Below, in pieces: positions 16,578-23,328 of a DNA stretch of 30,247 bases. The stretch covers positions 1 through 30,247 of the forward strand of contig JBIKLY010000037.1 of NCBI GenBank assembly GCA_044359525.1, in the 5' to 3' direction. Both the position numbers and the translations under genes were made by a program. Under the pieces are notes generated by a model, which was not told the origin of the DNA, made no database searches, and saw only the letters and a program-made list of their open reading frames with translations. This DNA is from CAJBIL01 sp044359525 (GTDB taxonomy: Bacteria; Pseudomonadota; Gammaproteobacteria; Burkholderiales; Rhodocyclaceae). Numbering within the stretch: the first letter of the stretch is position 1; each line of letters begins with the position of its first letter.

Positions 16578-16901
16578 TTACTTCTTCATTGCGTCCTTGG
16601 CAGCATCCTTGGCCGCTTCAACGACGGCAGGAGCAGCTGCTTTGGCAGCATCAACAGCAGCAGCCTTGGCAGCGTCAGCCGGAGCGGCGGCAGGAGCAGG
16701 AGCAGCGGCAGGAGCAGCAGCAGCCGGAGCCGGAGCAGGAGCAGCATCAGCAGGCTTGGCGGCTTCAGCCGGAGCGGCAGCAGCAGGAGCGGCAGCAGTC
16801 GGAGCGGCGACCGGAGCAGCAGCCGGCTTGGCTTCTTCTTTTTTGCCACAAGCGGAAACGGCCAGAGCGATCAGAGCAGCAACGAGGAGCGAGTTCTTCA
16901 T
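16578..16901 (-). CDS. Small alanine/proline-rich lipoprotein
   Basis: A 107-residue predicted lipoprotein. The signal peptide MKNSLLVAALIALAVSAC ends in lipobox VSAC, with Cys 18 followed by GKKEEAKP. The mature part is low complexity: 54 of 107 residues are alanine, arranged as Ala/Pro runs (about 25-75) and then lysine-punctuated helical repeats such as AAKAAAVDAAKAAA up to the end, which closes KDAMKK. A good ribosome site (AAGGAA) precedes the ATG. The signal peptide, ribosome site and flanking terminator support a real gene. The mature part could be a periplasmic spacer or an amphipathic coiled rod, loosely like Lpp, but no homologous domain can be claimed. Confidence 0.82.
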   Translation of the reverse strand: MKNSLLVAALIALAVSACGKKEEAKPAAAPVAAPTAAAPAAAAPAEAAKPADAAPAPAPAAAAPAAAPAPAAAPADAAKAAAVDAAKAAAPAVVEAAKDAAKDAMKK

Positions 16902-17048
16902 TTGGTATTTCCTTATCGATAAAGATTAAATACAAGCAGCCAAAAAATCATTTTGGTGACCGGCGTGCACGTCGATCAACGAACGAGTGTAGCAGTTGTT
17001 GCGCTATCTGGCCAGTATTTTGCTGCAATGCGGCATCCGGATTGCATG

Positions 17049-17528
17049 CTACAGGCCGAGTGATCTTCCGGTGACTGGCGTTCCGCCTTCGCCGATGATC
17101 TGATCATACCGGTGCAGGTAGGGGGCGCATTCCTCAAGGTCCTCAAGGATGGCTTTCGCGCGCGCCTGTGTCTGGTGAAAGCGCACAAGTCCGTGCTTGT
17201 CATCAGCAAGGATCAGCGAATCACTCAGCGCTGCCAGGTGCGGCGGGCACTCAATGACTTGCAGTTTGTGCGAATACGTGACGAGTAGTTCCATCAGGCG
17301 CGGGCTGTGCAGCCGAAGATGTTCGGCGTCCTGTACTGCAATCTGCAGCATGTTTTTGGGGCTGGCGTTAAGAAGGCTGCGCAGCACCTCAATGCGTTCG
17401 GGGCGCTCCAGCTTCAGTGTGGAAAGGTCTTGGTCGAAAATACGCAGCGTCTGTGTCGCCAGCTTCAGCACTTCGCCGACAGCGCTTTCGTAATCGTTCC
17501 AGGTGGTAATCAGTTTGGTCGGCATCAT
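17049..17528 (-). CDS. Conserved hypothetical protein, possible DUF7931-like fold
   Basis: A soluble protein of about 159 residues with no signal peptide in the chosen frame. It begins MMPTKLITTWNDYESAVGEV and continues with a mixed alpha/beta pattern: LRIFDQDLSTLKLERPERIE, then VLRSLLNASPKN, QIAVQDAEHL, and LILADDKHGLVRFHQTQARA. The layout, with an 'event in a named slot' beginning, two short hydrophobic strands and an acidic end (EDLEECAPYLHRYDQIIGEG), recalls the DUF7931 domain found alone or fused to GNAT proteins; this is from memory and not certain. The start is ATG 17528 or 17525. A TTG at 17582 would add 18 residues but has no ribosome site. It is divergent from rlmD with a 128-base gap. 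Confidence 0.72.
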   Translation of the reverse strand: MMPTKLITTWNDYESAVGEVLKLATQTLRIFDQDLSTLKLERPERIEVLRSLLNASPKNMLQIAVQDAEHLRLHSPRLMELLVTYSHKLQVIECPPHLAALSDSLILADDKHGLVRFHQTQARAKAILEDLEECAPYLHRYDQIIGEGGTPVTGRSLGL

Positions 17529-17656
17529 GTTGGCGGCAGTTGAAGTAACTGAAAGATAGCAAGCCGGTAGCAGTTTTCGCAAGTGTCACCCGTGTTGATC
17601 GTTGAAAACCCCCGCTTGAAGGCTACAATGGCGCGACTTTTTTGACGAGACTTAGC

Positions 17657-18955
17657 ATGCCGACCGGAATCATCGAATCGCTGGATCACGAGGGCCGGGG
17701 CATCACCCGGCTTGACGGGAAAGCCATTTTTGTCGAGGGTGCCCTGCCGGGCGAGTGTGTCGAATACACCAGCTATCGCAGGAAGCCGACGTATGAACTG
17801 GCGCGGACCTTGCGCGTCGAAAAATCCTCCGGTGATCGCGTCACGCCGCGCTGCCCGCATTTTGGCGTGTGCGGCGGCTGCAGCATGCAGCACCTTGATG
17901 CCGCTGCTCAAGTTGCCGTCAAGCAGCGCGTACTTGAAGACAATATCTGGCATCTCGGACGACTGCAGGCCGGGCAGCTTTATCCACCAATCTACGGCAC
18001 GCCGTGGGGATACCGGCAGCGGGCGCGTCTGTCAGCGAGGCTGGTGCCAAAAAAAGGCGGCGTGCTCATTGGCTTTCACGAGAAGAGAAGTAGCTGTATC
18101 GCCGACATGCGGCAGTGTGAAGTGTTGCCGCCGCATCTCTCAGCGCTACTCATGCCGTTGCGCACCTTGATTGGCGCGCTGTCGATCTGCGAACAGATGC
18201 CGCAGATCGAAGTGGCAATCGGTGACCGGATAACGGTGCTCGTCCTGCGCATCATGGAAGCGCTGAGTGCCGCCGATGAAGTCCTGCTGCGCAAGTTTGC
18301 CGATCAGCATGGCGTGGTTTTCTATTTGCAGCCGAAGGGGCCTGCGACGGCGTATCGCTTCTACCCGCTTAACGGGCCGGCCTTATCCTACTGCCTGCCT
18401 GAATTCGATATCGAACATTTTTTCTCGCCGACCGAGTTCACCCAGGTCAATCCCGCAATCAACCGGGTACTCGTGCGCCGCGCCATGAATCTGCTTGATC
18501 CGCAGCCGGGCGAACGGATCGTCGACATGTTCTGTGGGCTCGGAAATTTCACCTTGCCAATTGCCCGCTCAGGGGCATCGGTGCTGGGCGTCGAGGGTAG
18601 CGTTGAGCTGGTGCGCCGGGCCGCTGAGAATGCGGCAGCCAATGGCCTGTCGGGCAGTGTCCGGTACGCTGTCGCCAATCTCTTTGAGGCAACGCCGGAA
18701 AGCCTGGCAGCCCTCGGGCATTTCGACCGGATGCTGATCGATCCACCGCGTGAAGGCGCGCTGGAGCTGGTGCGCTCGCTTGGCGAAGACGCACCGCGTC
18801 GTATTGTGTATGTCTCGTGCAGCCCGTCCACGCTGGCGCGCGATGCGGCGATTCTGGTTAATCAGAAGGGCTATTGCTTTACCGGGGCGGGCGTCGTCAA
18901 CATGTTCCCGAACACCTCGCACGTCGAGTCGATTGCCTTGTTCGATCGTACCTGA
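17657..18955 (+). CDS. rlmD: 23S rRNA (uracil-C5)-methyltransferase RlmD
   Basis: SAM-dependent enzyme methylating U1939 of 23S rRNA in E. coli. A TRAM RNA-binding domain occupies about residues 1-60 (GIIESLDHEGRGITRLDGKA, IFVEGALPGE). The iron-sulfur cluster cysteines follow as CPHFGVCGGC (C-x5-C-x2-C) with a fourth in MRQCEVLPP. The methyltransferase domain shows VDMFCGLGNFTLPIAR (SAM motif), LIDPPREGA, and YVSCSPSTLARD with the catalytic cysteine. The 432 residues and the four cysteines fit RlmD better than TrmA or RlmC. I chose ATG 17657 (MPTGIIESL) over the in-frame TTG at 17642. The downstream gene is convergent, 13 bases away. Confidence 0.94.
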   Translation: MPTGIIESLDHEGRGITRLDGKAIFVEGALPGECVEYTSYRRKPTYELARTLRVEKSSGDRVTPRCPHFGVCGGCSMQHLDAAAQVAVKQRVLEDNIWHLGRLQAGQLYPPIYGTPWGYRQRARLSARLVPKKGGVLIGFHEKRSSCIADMRQCEVLPPHLSALLMPLRTLIGALSICEQMPQIEVAIGDRITVLVLRIMEALSAADEVLLRKFADQHGVVFYLQPKGPATAYRFYPLNGPALSYCLPEFDIEHFFSPTEFTQVNPAINRVLVRRAMNLLDPQPGERIVDMFCGLGNFTLPIARSGASVLGVEGSVELVRRAAENAAANGLSGSVRYAVANLFEATPESLAALGHFDRMLIDPPREGALELVRSLGEDAPRRIVYVSCSPSTLARDAAILVNQKGYCFTGAGVVNMFPNTSHVESIALFDRT

Positions 18956-18968
18956 GACGACCCGGAGC

Positions 18969-19718
18969 TTAGTGGATTGCCTGACTGCGCGTGGACTGCT
19001 GCCAGGCAATCACCGTTTGCGTCGCACCGGACATGATTTTTTCGCGCTGAGCGGCCGGCAACTGCTGGTTCAGCGCGGCAAACAGTTCCTGCGTCATCTC
19101 CTGCGCCAGCCCGCTGGTTGCCAGGCCATGTGCGAGGCAACGGATCTGAATGTCGGCCAGCGTATGGGCCACGATGATCCAGCCCCAATCCGGCATTGAT
19201 TCCTGAAGACGCAGCATCATGCCGCCCAGTTGTCGGGCGATGCCGGTCGCGCTCTCCCGCCCTTCCTCCGAAATCATCGCGTGCCATAGCGCAAGGTGAA
19301 TGCTCTTGCGCAACTCCGCCTTGAAGCTGAACGCATTCGCCTCAACATCGTTGATCTGCTCGATCGACTCGCTTGCAGCAAAGCCTTGGTCTGGTGCCGA
19401 TATGCGCAGTGCGTTGACCAGCGTGCTCAGACCGGCCATAGCCGCTGCGCCAAAGGCCTGGCTAAAGGCCAGGCCCCACTGGTCGAGGCCGCTCAAGAGC
19501 ATGCCCATGCGGAGCGCGGACAATTCGGGGGCCGCTGGTTCGCTGGCCCAGTCGCTGAGTTTCTTGGCGGCTTCGGCGATTGATGCTTGCAGCGTTTCGG
19601 CCGGTGTCTCCAGCGTTAAACGGAAGCTGTGCGTAAAGCCATCCTGCGCAAGGCGGGCTGCCTGAATCTGGATGTCGCGCGGCAGTTGCGCGGCGAGCGG
19701 GTCGAGCAGTTGATCCAT
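18969..19718 (-). CDS. Hypothetical protein, 249 residues, helical, unrecognised
   Basis: I do not recognise this protein. It has no signal peptide and no clear membrane segment, and appears mostly helical. The N-terminus MDQLLDPLAAQLPRDIQIQA is followed by an acidic helix-rich part (ETLQASIAEAAKKLSDWASE). A hydrophobic, glycine-dotted stretch GLAFSQAFGAAAMAGLSTLV lies near residues 83-102, and WHAMISEEGRESATGIARQL and WGWIIVAHTLADIQIRCLAH near 145-195. The end is polar. Codon use looks like the neighbours, so it is probably native. It lies downstream of tRNA-Arg on the same strand, separated only by a perfect hairpin and 46 bases. It ends 13 bases from the convergent rlmD stop. Confidence 0.75.
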   Translation of the reverse strand: MDQLLDPLAAQLPRDIQIQAARLAQDGFTHSFRLTLETPAETLQASIAEAAKKLSDWASEPAAPELSALRMGMLLSGLDQWGLAFSQAFGAAAMAGLSTLVNALRISAPDQGFAASESIEQINDVEANAFSFKAELRKSIHLALWHAMISEEGRESATGIARQLGGMMLRLQESMPDWGWIIVAHTLADIQIRCLAHGLATSGLAQEMTQELFAALNQQLPAAQREKIMSGATQTVIAWQQSTRSQAIH

Positions 19719-19764
19719 GGTCGATTACGGGCGAGGAATGGCTATGAGCGATGAGTGGAATGAA

Positions 19765-19798
19765 TAAGGGGTCGATTTCCGTGGAAATCGACCCCTTA
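19765..19798. repeat. Perfect 16-bp inverted repeat downstream of tRNA-Arg
   Basis: The left arm 19765-19780 (TAAGGGGTCGATTTCC) and right arm 19783-19798 (GGAAATCGACCCCTTA) are exact complements with two bases between them, so a stable hairpin with at least 15 paired bases can form. On the minus strand the hairpin is followed by TTCATTCC, a weak T-tract at best. It may end the tRNA-Arg transcript, shape the leader of the 249-residue gene, or be a repetitive palindromic element. Confidence 0.8.
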
Positions 19799-19808
19799 AA
19801 GGTGTTGC

Positions 19809-19885
19809 TGGTGCGCCCGGAGCGATTCGAACGCCCGACCCCTTGGTTCGTAGCCAAGTACTCTATCCAGCTGAGCTACGGGCGC
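19809..19885 (-). tRNA. tRNA-Arg (anticodon ACG)
   Basis: A 77-base cloverleaf on the minus strand. The acceptor stem GCGCCCG pairs with CGGGCGC, the anticodon stem CTTGG/CCAAG encloses loop CTACGAA with anticodon ACG (A34 normally becomes inosine, reading CGU/CGC/CGA), the T-loop TTCGAAT is present, and CCA is encoded at 19809-19811. Confidence 0.97.
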
Positions 19886-19905
19886 ATACCTTTTTGAAGC
19901 CGCGA

Positions 19906-19934
19906 ATTATACAGAGCCAATTCGCCTCCCTCAA
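19906..19934 (-). promoter_or_regulatory. Sigma-70-type promoter of tRNA-Arg
   Basis: On the minus strand TTGAGG (19934-19929), a 17-base spacer and a perfect TATAAT (19911-19906) lie 20 bases before the tRNA 5' end. The -35 box is one arm of a 7-bp inverted repeat (19928-19934 with 19942-19948). Confidence 0.8.
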
Positions 19935-19948
19935 GTGTTATTTGAGGG
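19928..19948. repeat. 7-bp inverted repeat between tRNA-Ser and tRNA-Arg
   Basis: CCCTCAA (19928-19934) and TTGAGGG (19942-19948) pair around a 7-base loop. It lies four bases downstream of the tRNA-Ser 3' end on the minus strand and has no T-tract, so it is a poor terminator. It may be an RNA-processing hairpin. One arm contains the tRNA-Arg -35 box. Confidence 0.6.
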
Positions 19949-19952
19949 GTTC

Positions 19953-20045
19953 TGGCGGAGACGAAGGGATTCGAACCCTTGATCCAGGTTTTGCCCGGAT
20001 GCTCCCTTAGCAGGGGAGTGCCTTCGACCTCTCGGCCACGTCTCC
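19953..20045 (-). tRNA. tRNA-Ser (anticodon GCT)
   Basis: A 93-base class II tRNA on the minus strand with a long variable arm. The acceptor stem GGAGACG pairs with CGTCTCC, the anticodon stem CTCCC/GGGAG encloses loop CTGCTAA with GCT (reads AGC/AGU), and CCA is encoded at 19953-19955. It lies 52 bases after the lysC stop on the same strand. Confidence 0.97.
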
Positions 20046-20057
20046 CAGAAGGGCGCG

Positions 20058-20086
20058 ATGATAGCGGTTTCATCACCCCCGGTCAA
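20058..20086 (-). promoter_or_regulatory. Sigma-70-type promoter of tRNA-Ser(GCT)
   Basis: On the minus strand TTGACC (20086-20081), a 17-base spacer and TATCAT (20063-20058) lie 12 bases before the tRNA 5' end. It sits in the short gap after lysC, so the tRNA has its own promoter although lysC read-through is also possible. Confidence 0.8.
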
Positions 20087-20097
20087 ACGTAAATCGA

Positions 20098-21324
20098 TCA
20101 GGCGGCCTGGTCGAGGCCGAAAGTCTTGTGCAGGACACGCACCGCCAGTTCAAGATATTTTTCGTCGATGACGACGGAAATCTTGATTTCGGAGGTGGAG
20201 ATCATCTGGATGTTGATGCCTTCTTCGGCCAGTGCGCGGAACATCTGGCTGGCAACCCCCGGGTGCGAGCGCATGCCGACGCCGACGGCGGAGACCTTGC
20301 AGTTTTTGTTGTCACCGACGATTTCGCGGGCGCCGACGTTGGCTTTTACCGTTTCCAGTACGCTCAGCGCTTTGCTGAAATCGCTGCGATTCACCGTGAA
20401 CGAGAAGTCGGTCGAGCCGTCGTGACCGACGTTCTGGATGATCATATCGACGTCGATGTTGGCTTCGGCGATCGGACCGAGGATCTGGAAGGCGATGCCC
20501 GGGCGGTCCGGGACGCCGAGTACGGTGAGTTTGGCTTCGTCGCGATTGAAGGCGATGCCGGAGATGATCGGTTGTTCCATTTTCTTGTCTTCCTCAACAG
20601 TGATCAGTGTGCCTTCGCCTTCGTCCTGGAAGCTGGAAAGCACACGCAATTTGACTTTGTATTTGCCGGCGAATTCGACGGAGCGAATCTGCAATACCTT
20701 GGAGCCGAGGCTGGCCATTTCCAGCATCTCTTCAAACGTGATGGTATCGAGTTTGCGCGCTTCGGGCACGATACGCGGGTCGGTTGTGTAAACGCCATCA
20801 ACGTCGGTGTAGATCTGGCATTCATCGGCTTTCAACGCGGCGGCAAGGGCAACGGCGGAGGTGTCCGAGCCGCCCCGGCCAAGCGTGGTGATATTGCCGT
20901 GTTCGTCAGCGCCCTGGAAGCCGGCGACGACAACGACATTGCCTTCAGCCAGATCCTTGCGGATGCGTTCGTCGTCGATGCTGAGAATGCGCGCCTTGGT
21001 GTGGGTACTGTCGGTCAGCACGCGTACCTGTGCGCCGGTATAGCTTTTGGCTTTGAGGCCTTCTTCGTGCATGGCCATGGCCAGTAGCGCGATGGTGACC
21101 TGCTCACCGGTTGAGGCAATGACGTCAAGTTCGCGTGGGTCGGGCGAGGCTGAAATCTCCTTGGCCAGGCCGATCAGGCGATTGGTCTCGCCGGACATCG
21201 CCGAGGGCACGACGATAATGTCATGTCCCTGCGCCTTCCAGCGGGCAACGCGTTTGGCTACATTTTTGATACGGTCCGTCGAGCCGACCGACGTACCACC
21301 AAATTTCTGAACTATCAGCGCCAT
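20098..21324 (-). CDS. lysC: Aspartate kinase
   Basis: Phosphorylates aspartate, the first step towards lysine, diaminopimelate, threonine and methionine. The 408 residues comprise a kinase domain beginning MALIVQKFGGTSVGSTDRIK, with VVPSAMSGETNRLIGLAKEI and FQGADEHGNITTLGRGGSDT, and from about residue 265 two ACT regulatory domains (VLGVPDRPGIAFQILGPIAE and VGVGMRSHPGVASQMFRALA), the usual site of feedback inhibition by lysine and/or threonine. The open frame extends upstream to 21504, but ATG 21324 matches the family N-terminus exactly, and GGATCAGGA precedes it. DapA and homoserine dehydrogenase of the same pathway are elsewhere in the window. Confidence 0.97.
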   Translation of the reverse strand: MALIVQKFGGTSVGSTDRIKNVAKRVARWKAQGHDIIVVPSAMSGETNRLIGLAKEISASPDPRELDVIASTGEQVTIALLAMAMHEEGLKAKSYTGAQVRVLTDSTHTKARILSIDDERIRKDLAEGNVVVVAGFQGADEHGNITTLGRGGSDTSAVALAAALKADECQIYTDVDGVYTTDPRIVPEARKLDTITFEEMLEMASLGSKVLQIRSVEFAGKYKVKLRVLSSFQDEGEGTLITVEEDKKMEQPIISGIAFNRDEAKLTVLGVPDRPGIAFQILGPIAEANIDVDMIIQNVGHDGSTDFSFTVNRSDFSKALSVLETVKANVGAREIVGDNKNCKVSAVGVGMRSHPGVASQMFRALAEEGINIQMISTSEIKISVVIDEKYLELAVRVLHKTFGLDQAA

Positions 21325-21446
21325 TCCTGATCCAATTGAGGCAACGAAAAGCGGCAATTTTAGCGCATTGTTAAGTTGAAAAGTAGGCGTGAACGGGTTT
21401 TCTGGCGGTATCCAACAATTAGTGATTTGTTCTTTATCAATGCCAC

Positions 21447-21474
21447 TTGCAATTTTATGTGAATGTTCTATACT
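21447..21474 (+). promoter_or_regulatory. Sigma-70-type promoter of the HTH regulator gene
   Basis: TTGCAA (21447-21452), a 16-base spacer and TATACT (21469-21474). Transcription would start near 21481, leaving a leader of about 90 bases before the ATG at 21573. This leader is long for a small regulator. Confidence 0.65.
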
Positions 21475-21482
21475 GCCAAAAC

Positions 21483-21498
21483 TATGACTAAGGTCATA
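21483..21498 (+). promoter_or_regulatory. Palindrome in the leader, candidate operator
   Basis: TATGAC and GTCATA are exact inverted repeats around TAAG and lie directly downstream of the predicted transcription start. A dimeric HTH protein, possibly the encoded one, could bind here. No direct evidence. Confidence 0.4.
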
Positions 21499-21572
21499 TA
21501 ACAAAGAGCGTAAGCGGGGCTGGCCAAGTCCGCTGTTTTCCCCCCGGCAAGGTAACGTCTGAAAGGTTAATC

Positions 21573-21878
21573 ATGAGCAACGTAAAAGCTATCGAGAAGG
21601 TCGATCCTCGCGAAATTCGTCGCAAGCTGGGTTTGAACCAGCAGCAGTTCTGGTCAAAAATAGGCGTTACCCAAAGCGGTGGGTCGCGTTACGAGAGCGG
21701 TCGCAACATGCCCAAGCCAGTGCGTGAGTTGCTGCGCCTGGTCCATGTCGAGCAAATTGATATTCAGCGCATCAAGCGTGATGACATCGATGTCATCGAG
21801 TATTTGAAGAGTGAAGAGTCCGAACTCTACAAAACCTTGAAGAAATCAGCCAAGAGCAAGAACAAGAAGGCTGCCTGA
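21573..21878 (+). CDS. XRE-type helix-turn-helix regulator
   Basis: A 101-residue protein with a Cro/C1-type HTH at about residues 12-60: DPREIRRKLGLNQQQFWSKI, then GVTQSGGSRYESGR and PKPVRELLRLVHVEQ. The remainder is a short charged tail ending in KSAKSKNKKAA, which could touch DNA or RNA non-specifically. There is no effector domain. The ribosome site GAAAGG lies six bases before the ATG. It has its own promoter, a roughly 90-base leader with a palindrome, and a convergent neighbour only 17 bases away. Similar small regulators are common in betaproteobacteria; I know of no assigned target. Confidence 0.9.
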   Translation: MSNVKAIEKVDPREIRRKLGLNQQQFWSKIGVTQSGGSRYESGRNMPKPVRELLRLVHVEQIDIQRIKRDDIDVIEYLKSEESELYKTLKKSAKSKNKKAA

Positions 21879-21895
21879 CCCGTTTGGACGCCGGT

Positions 21896-22729
21896 TCAGG
21901 GGTTGCTGACTACCTCGAGACCGAGTGCGGAGATTCTCTCGGCAAAACGCTGGAAGCTTTTTGGTGGGAGGTTCGACAGGCGTTGCGCATCAGGTTGCAG
22001 TGAGGGGCGTGCAAGACCGTAAAGGTGCACGCCCTTTATTTTGTGGCGGGCCGATGCGATCAGTTGCAGGTAGGCGTCCTGTTCTTCTTCGCTTGCTTCC
22101 TGCCCATCAATCGCGAAGTAGCAGGTTTGAACCCAGGTTGGTGCAAGTTCTGCGCACTCCAGTAAAGCTGTTTTGATGCGCTCCGGTGCCAGTCGGATGC
22201 TGTTGACCTGGTTTGTCCCGCTCGCTGTCGCGCGGTCGATCTTGAACCATACCTCGCCGTTCATTGCACCGATGCGTGCGATACCCTGACGTACCGTGTC
22301 ACGATGCAGGAGGCTGCCGTTGGTGATTAGCCTGAGTTTCAATGTGTCGTGCAAATTAAACTCGCGCAGAACTCTCTCGACGGACGCGACGGCCTCGCTG
22401 AATTCAGCAGCGCTACTCGGTTCGCCGTTTCCAGAGAAAGCCACATCCATTAGCTGGCGTGCTTCCGGTGGTGCTTCCCGGGTCAGGAAATCCCCTTCGG
22501 TGGCATCGTGCAAGAAGGTTCGAAGTTCGGCTTCGAGCACTGCCAGATCAATTGGCGGCGCCCCGCCGCGTGTCAGATTGGGCACCTGGCAGTAGACGCA
22601 GGCCCAGTTGCAAGCATTATTGATATTGAGATTGATACCGATGGACACGCCGCCCGCGCGTCGTGAAATAACGGGGTAGATATAAGTGAGGCCGGCACTG
22701 TCACGGCTGTGGTCATTCTGGTTGAGCAT
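21896..22729 (-). CDS. Radical SAM protein of unknown specificity
   Basis: A 277-residue enzyme with the radical SAM cluster motif C40-x3-C44-x2-C47 in NNACNWACVYCQVPN. GVSIGINLN precedes it and FSGNGEPSSAAEFSEAV is the glycine-rich SAM-binding stretch. LKLRLITNGSLL and GEVWFKIDRATAS look like barrel strands 4-5, and TCYFAIDGQEASEEEQDAYL follows. No extra cysteine cluster (SPASM/Twitch) is obvious, and the general layout is like COG0535/COG0731-type oxidoreductases. It is not QueE-like: QueE is shorter and begins differently. It is divergent from queD (97-base gap), which is the only context hint; no function can be assigned. Confidence 0.9.
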   Translation of the reverse strand: MLNQNDHSRDSAGLTYIYPVISRRAGGVSIGINLNINNACNWACVYCQVPNLTRGGAPPIDLAVLEAELRTFLHDATEGDFLTREAPPEARQLMDVAFSGNGEPSSAAEFSEAVASVERVLREFNLHDTLKLRLITNGSLLHRDTVRQGIARIGAMNGEVWFKIDRATASGTNQVNSIRLAPERIKTALLECAELAPTWVQTCYFAIDGQEASEEEQDAYLQLIASARHKIKGVHLYGLARPSLQPDAQRLSNLPPKSFQRFAERISALGLEVVSNP

Positions 22730-22826
22730 CGCTTGCGTTGGGTCTGTCAGGTGTGTGGTCGGTGCGGGCCGGAGGCATATTCCTCAATGATATAATCGGT
22801 GGCTGACATTCTGACGGTTTTTTTCG

Positions 22827-23270
22827 ATGCTTATTACCCGCCGCCTCGAGTTCGACGCTGGTCACCGTATACCTGATCACAAAAGCCAGTGTCGCCATTT
22901 GCACGGGCATCGATATGCGATTGAAATTACGCTCGCTGGTGAGATCATCCGGCGAGACGGCGATGCCGCCAATGGCATGGTCATGGATTTTTCGGATGTA
23001 AAAACGCTGGCCAATACGCATCTGGTCGATGCCTGGGATCACGCTTTTCTCGTCTACGCCGGCGACACGGCCGTCGTCCAGTTTTTGCAGTCGCTACCGG
23101 ATCACAAAACCGTGCTGCTCGACTGCATCCCGACGGCAGAAAATCTGGCGCAACTGGCGTTCCGGATTCTCGATGCGGTTTATCAGGATACTTACGGCAA
23201 TCATTTGCATCTGCAGCAGGTCAGGCTCTACGAAACGCCTAATTGCTGGGCAGATGCTGTGCGTGCCTGA
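22827..23270 (+). CDS. queD: 6-carboxy-5,6,7,8-tetrahydropterin synthase
   Basis: Zinc enzyme converting dihydroneopterin triphosphate to 6-carboxytetrahydropterin on the way to queuosine, the modified base of tRNA position 34. Zinc ligands H13, H26 and H28 and catalytic C22 are visible in FDAGHRIPDHKSQCRHLHGH, with the same spacing as E. coli QueD. MVMDFSDVKTLANTHLVDAW, PTAENLAQLAFRIL and VRLYETPNCWAD complete the family pattern. At 147 residues it is slightly longer than E. coli QueD. A -10-like TATAAT at 22791-22796 lies upstream without a clear -35. No preQ1-riboswitch-like leader is seen. A terminator follows. Confidence 0.95.
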   Translation: MLITRRLEFDAGHRIPDHKSQCRHLHGHRYAIEITLAGEIIRRDGDAANGMVMDFSDVKTLANTHLVDAWDHAFLVYAGDTAVVQFLQSLPDHKTVLLDCIPTAENLAQLAFRILDAVYQDTYGNHLHLQQVRLYETPNCWADAVRA

Positions 23271-23292
23271 TCAGCGCAGCGGTGACGAAATC

Positions 23293-23318
23293 AAAAGCGC
23301 GCCGAAAGGCGCTTTTTT
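23293..23318. terminator. Bidirectional terminator between queD and tRNA-Ser(TGA)
   Basis: GCGCC (23299-23303) and GGCGC (23308-23312) form a stem around GAAA, with six Ts at 23313-23318. AAAA (23293-23296) on the other side serves the minus-strand tRNA. Confidence 0.82.
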
Positions 23319-23328
23319 ACTTGCTTGT

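Noticed and set aside
16570..16929. 119-codon open frame on the plus strand opposite the Ala-rich lipoprotein, also beginning MKN and also Ala-rich
   Set aside because: GC-rich triplet repeats give alanine-like codons in several frames. The minus-strand frame has the lipobox signal peptide and ribosome site; the plus-strand start lies in the terminator T-run and has no ribosome site.
19765..19844. tRNA-Arg as an integration (att) site, based on CGACCCCTT repeated in the hairpin
   Set aside because: Nine bases is short for an att core, it is not at the tRNA 3' end, and no integrase or island gene is nearby.
20128..21087. 319-codon open frame on the plus strand inside lysC
   Set aside because: Antisense shadow of lysC, rich in Asp/Phe/Gly from complementing its codons, with no recognisable domain.
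22791..22796. TATAAT before queD as a promoter
   Set aside because: No acceptable -35 at 16-18 bases (the position reads GCCGGA), so I did not list it as a feature.
22827..23270. queD with the radical SAM gene as a queD-queE pair
   Set aside because: The radical SAM protein lacks QueE's N-terminal pattern and is longer, so QueE was not assigned.
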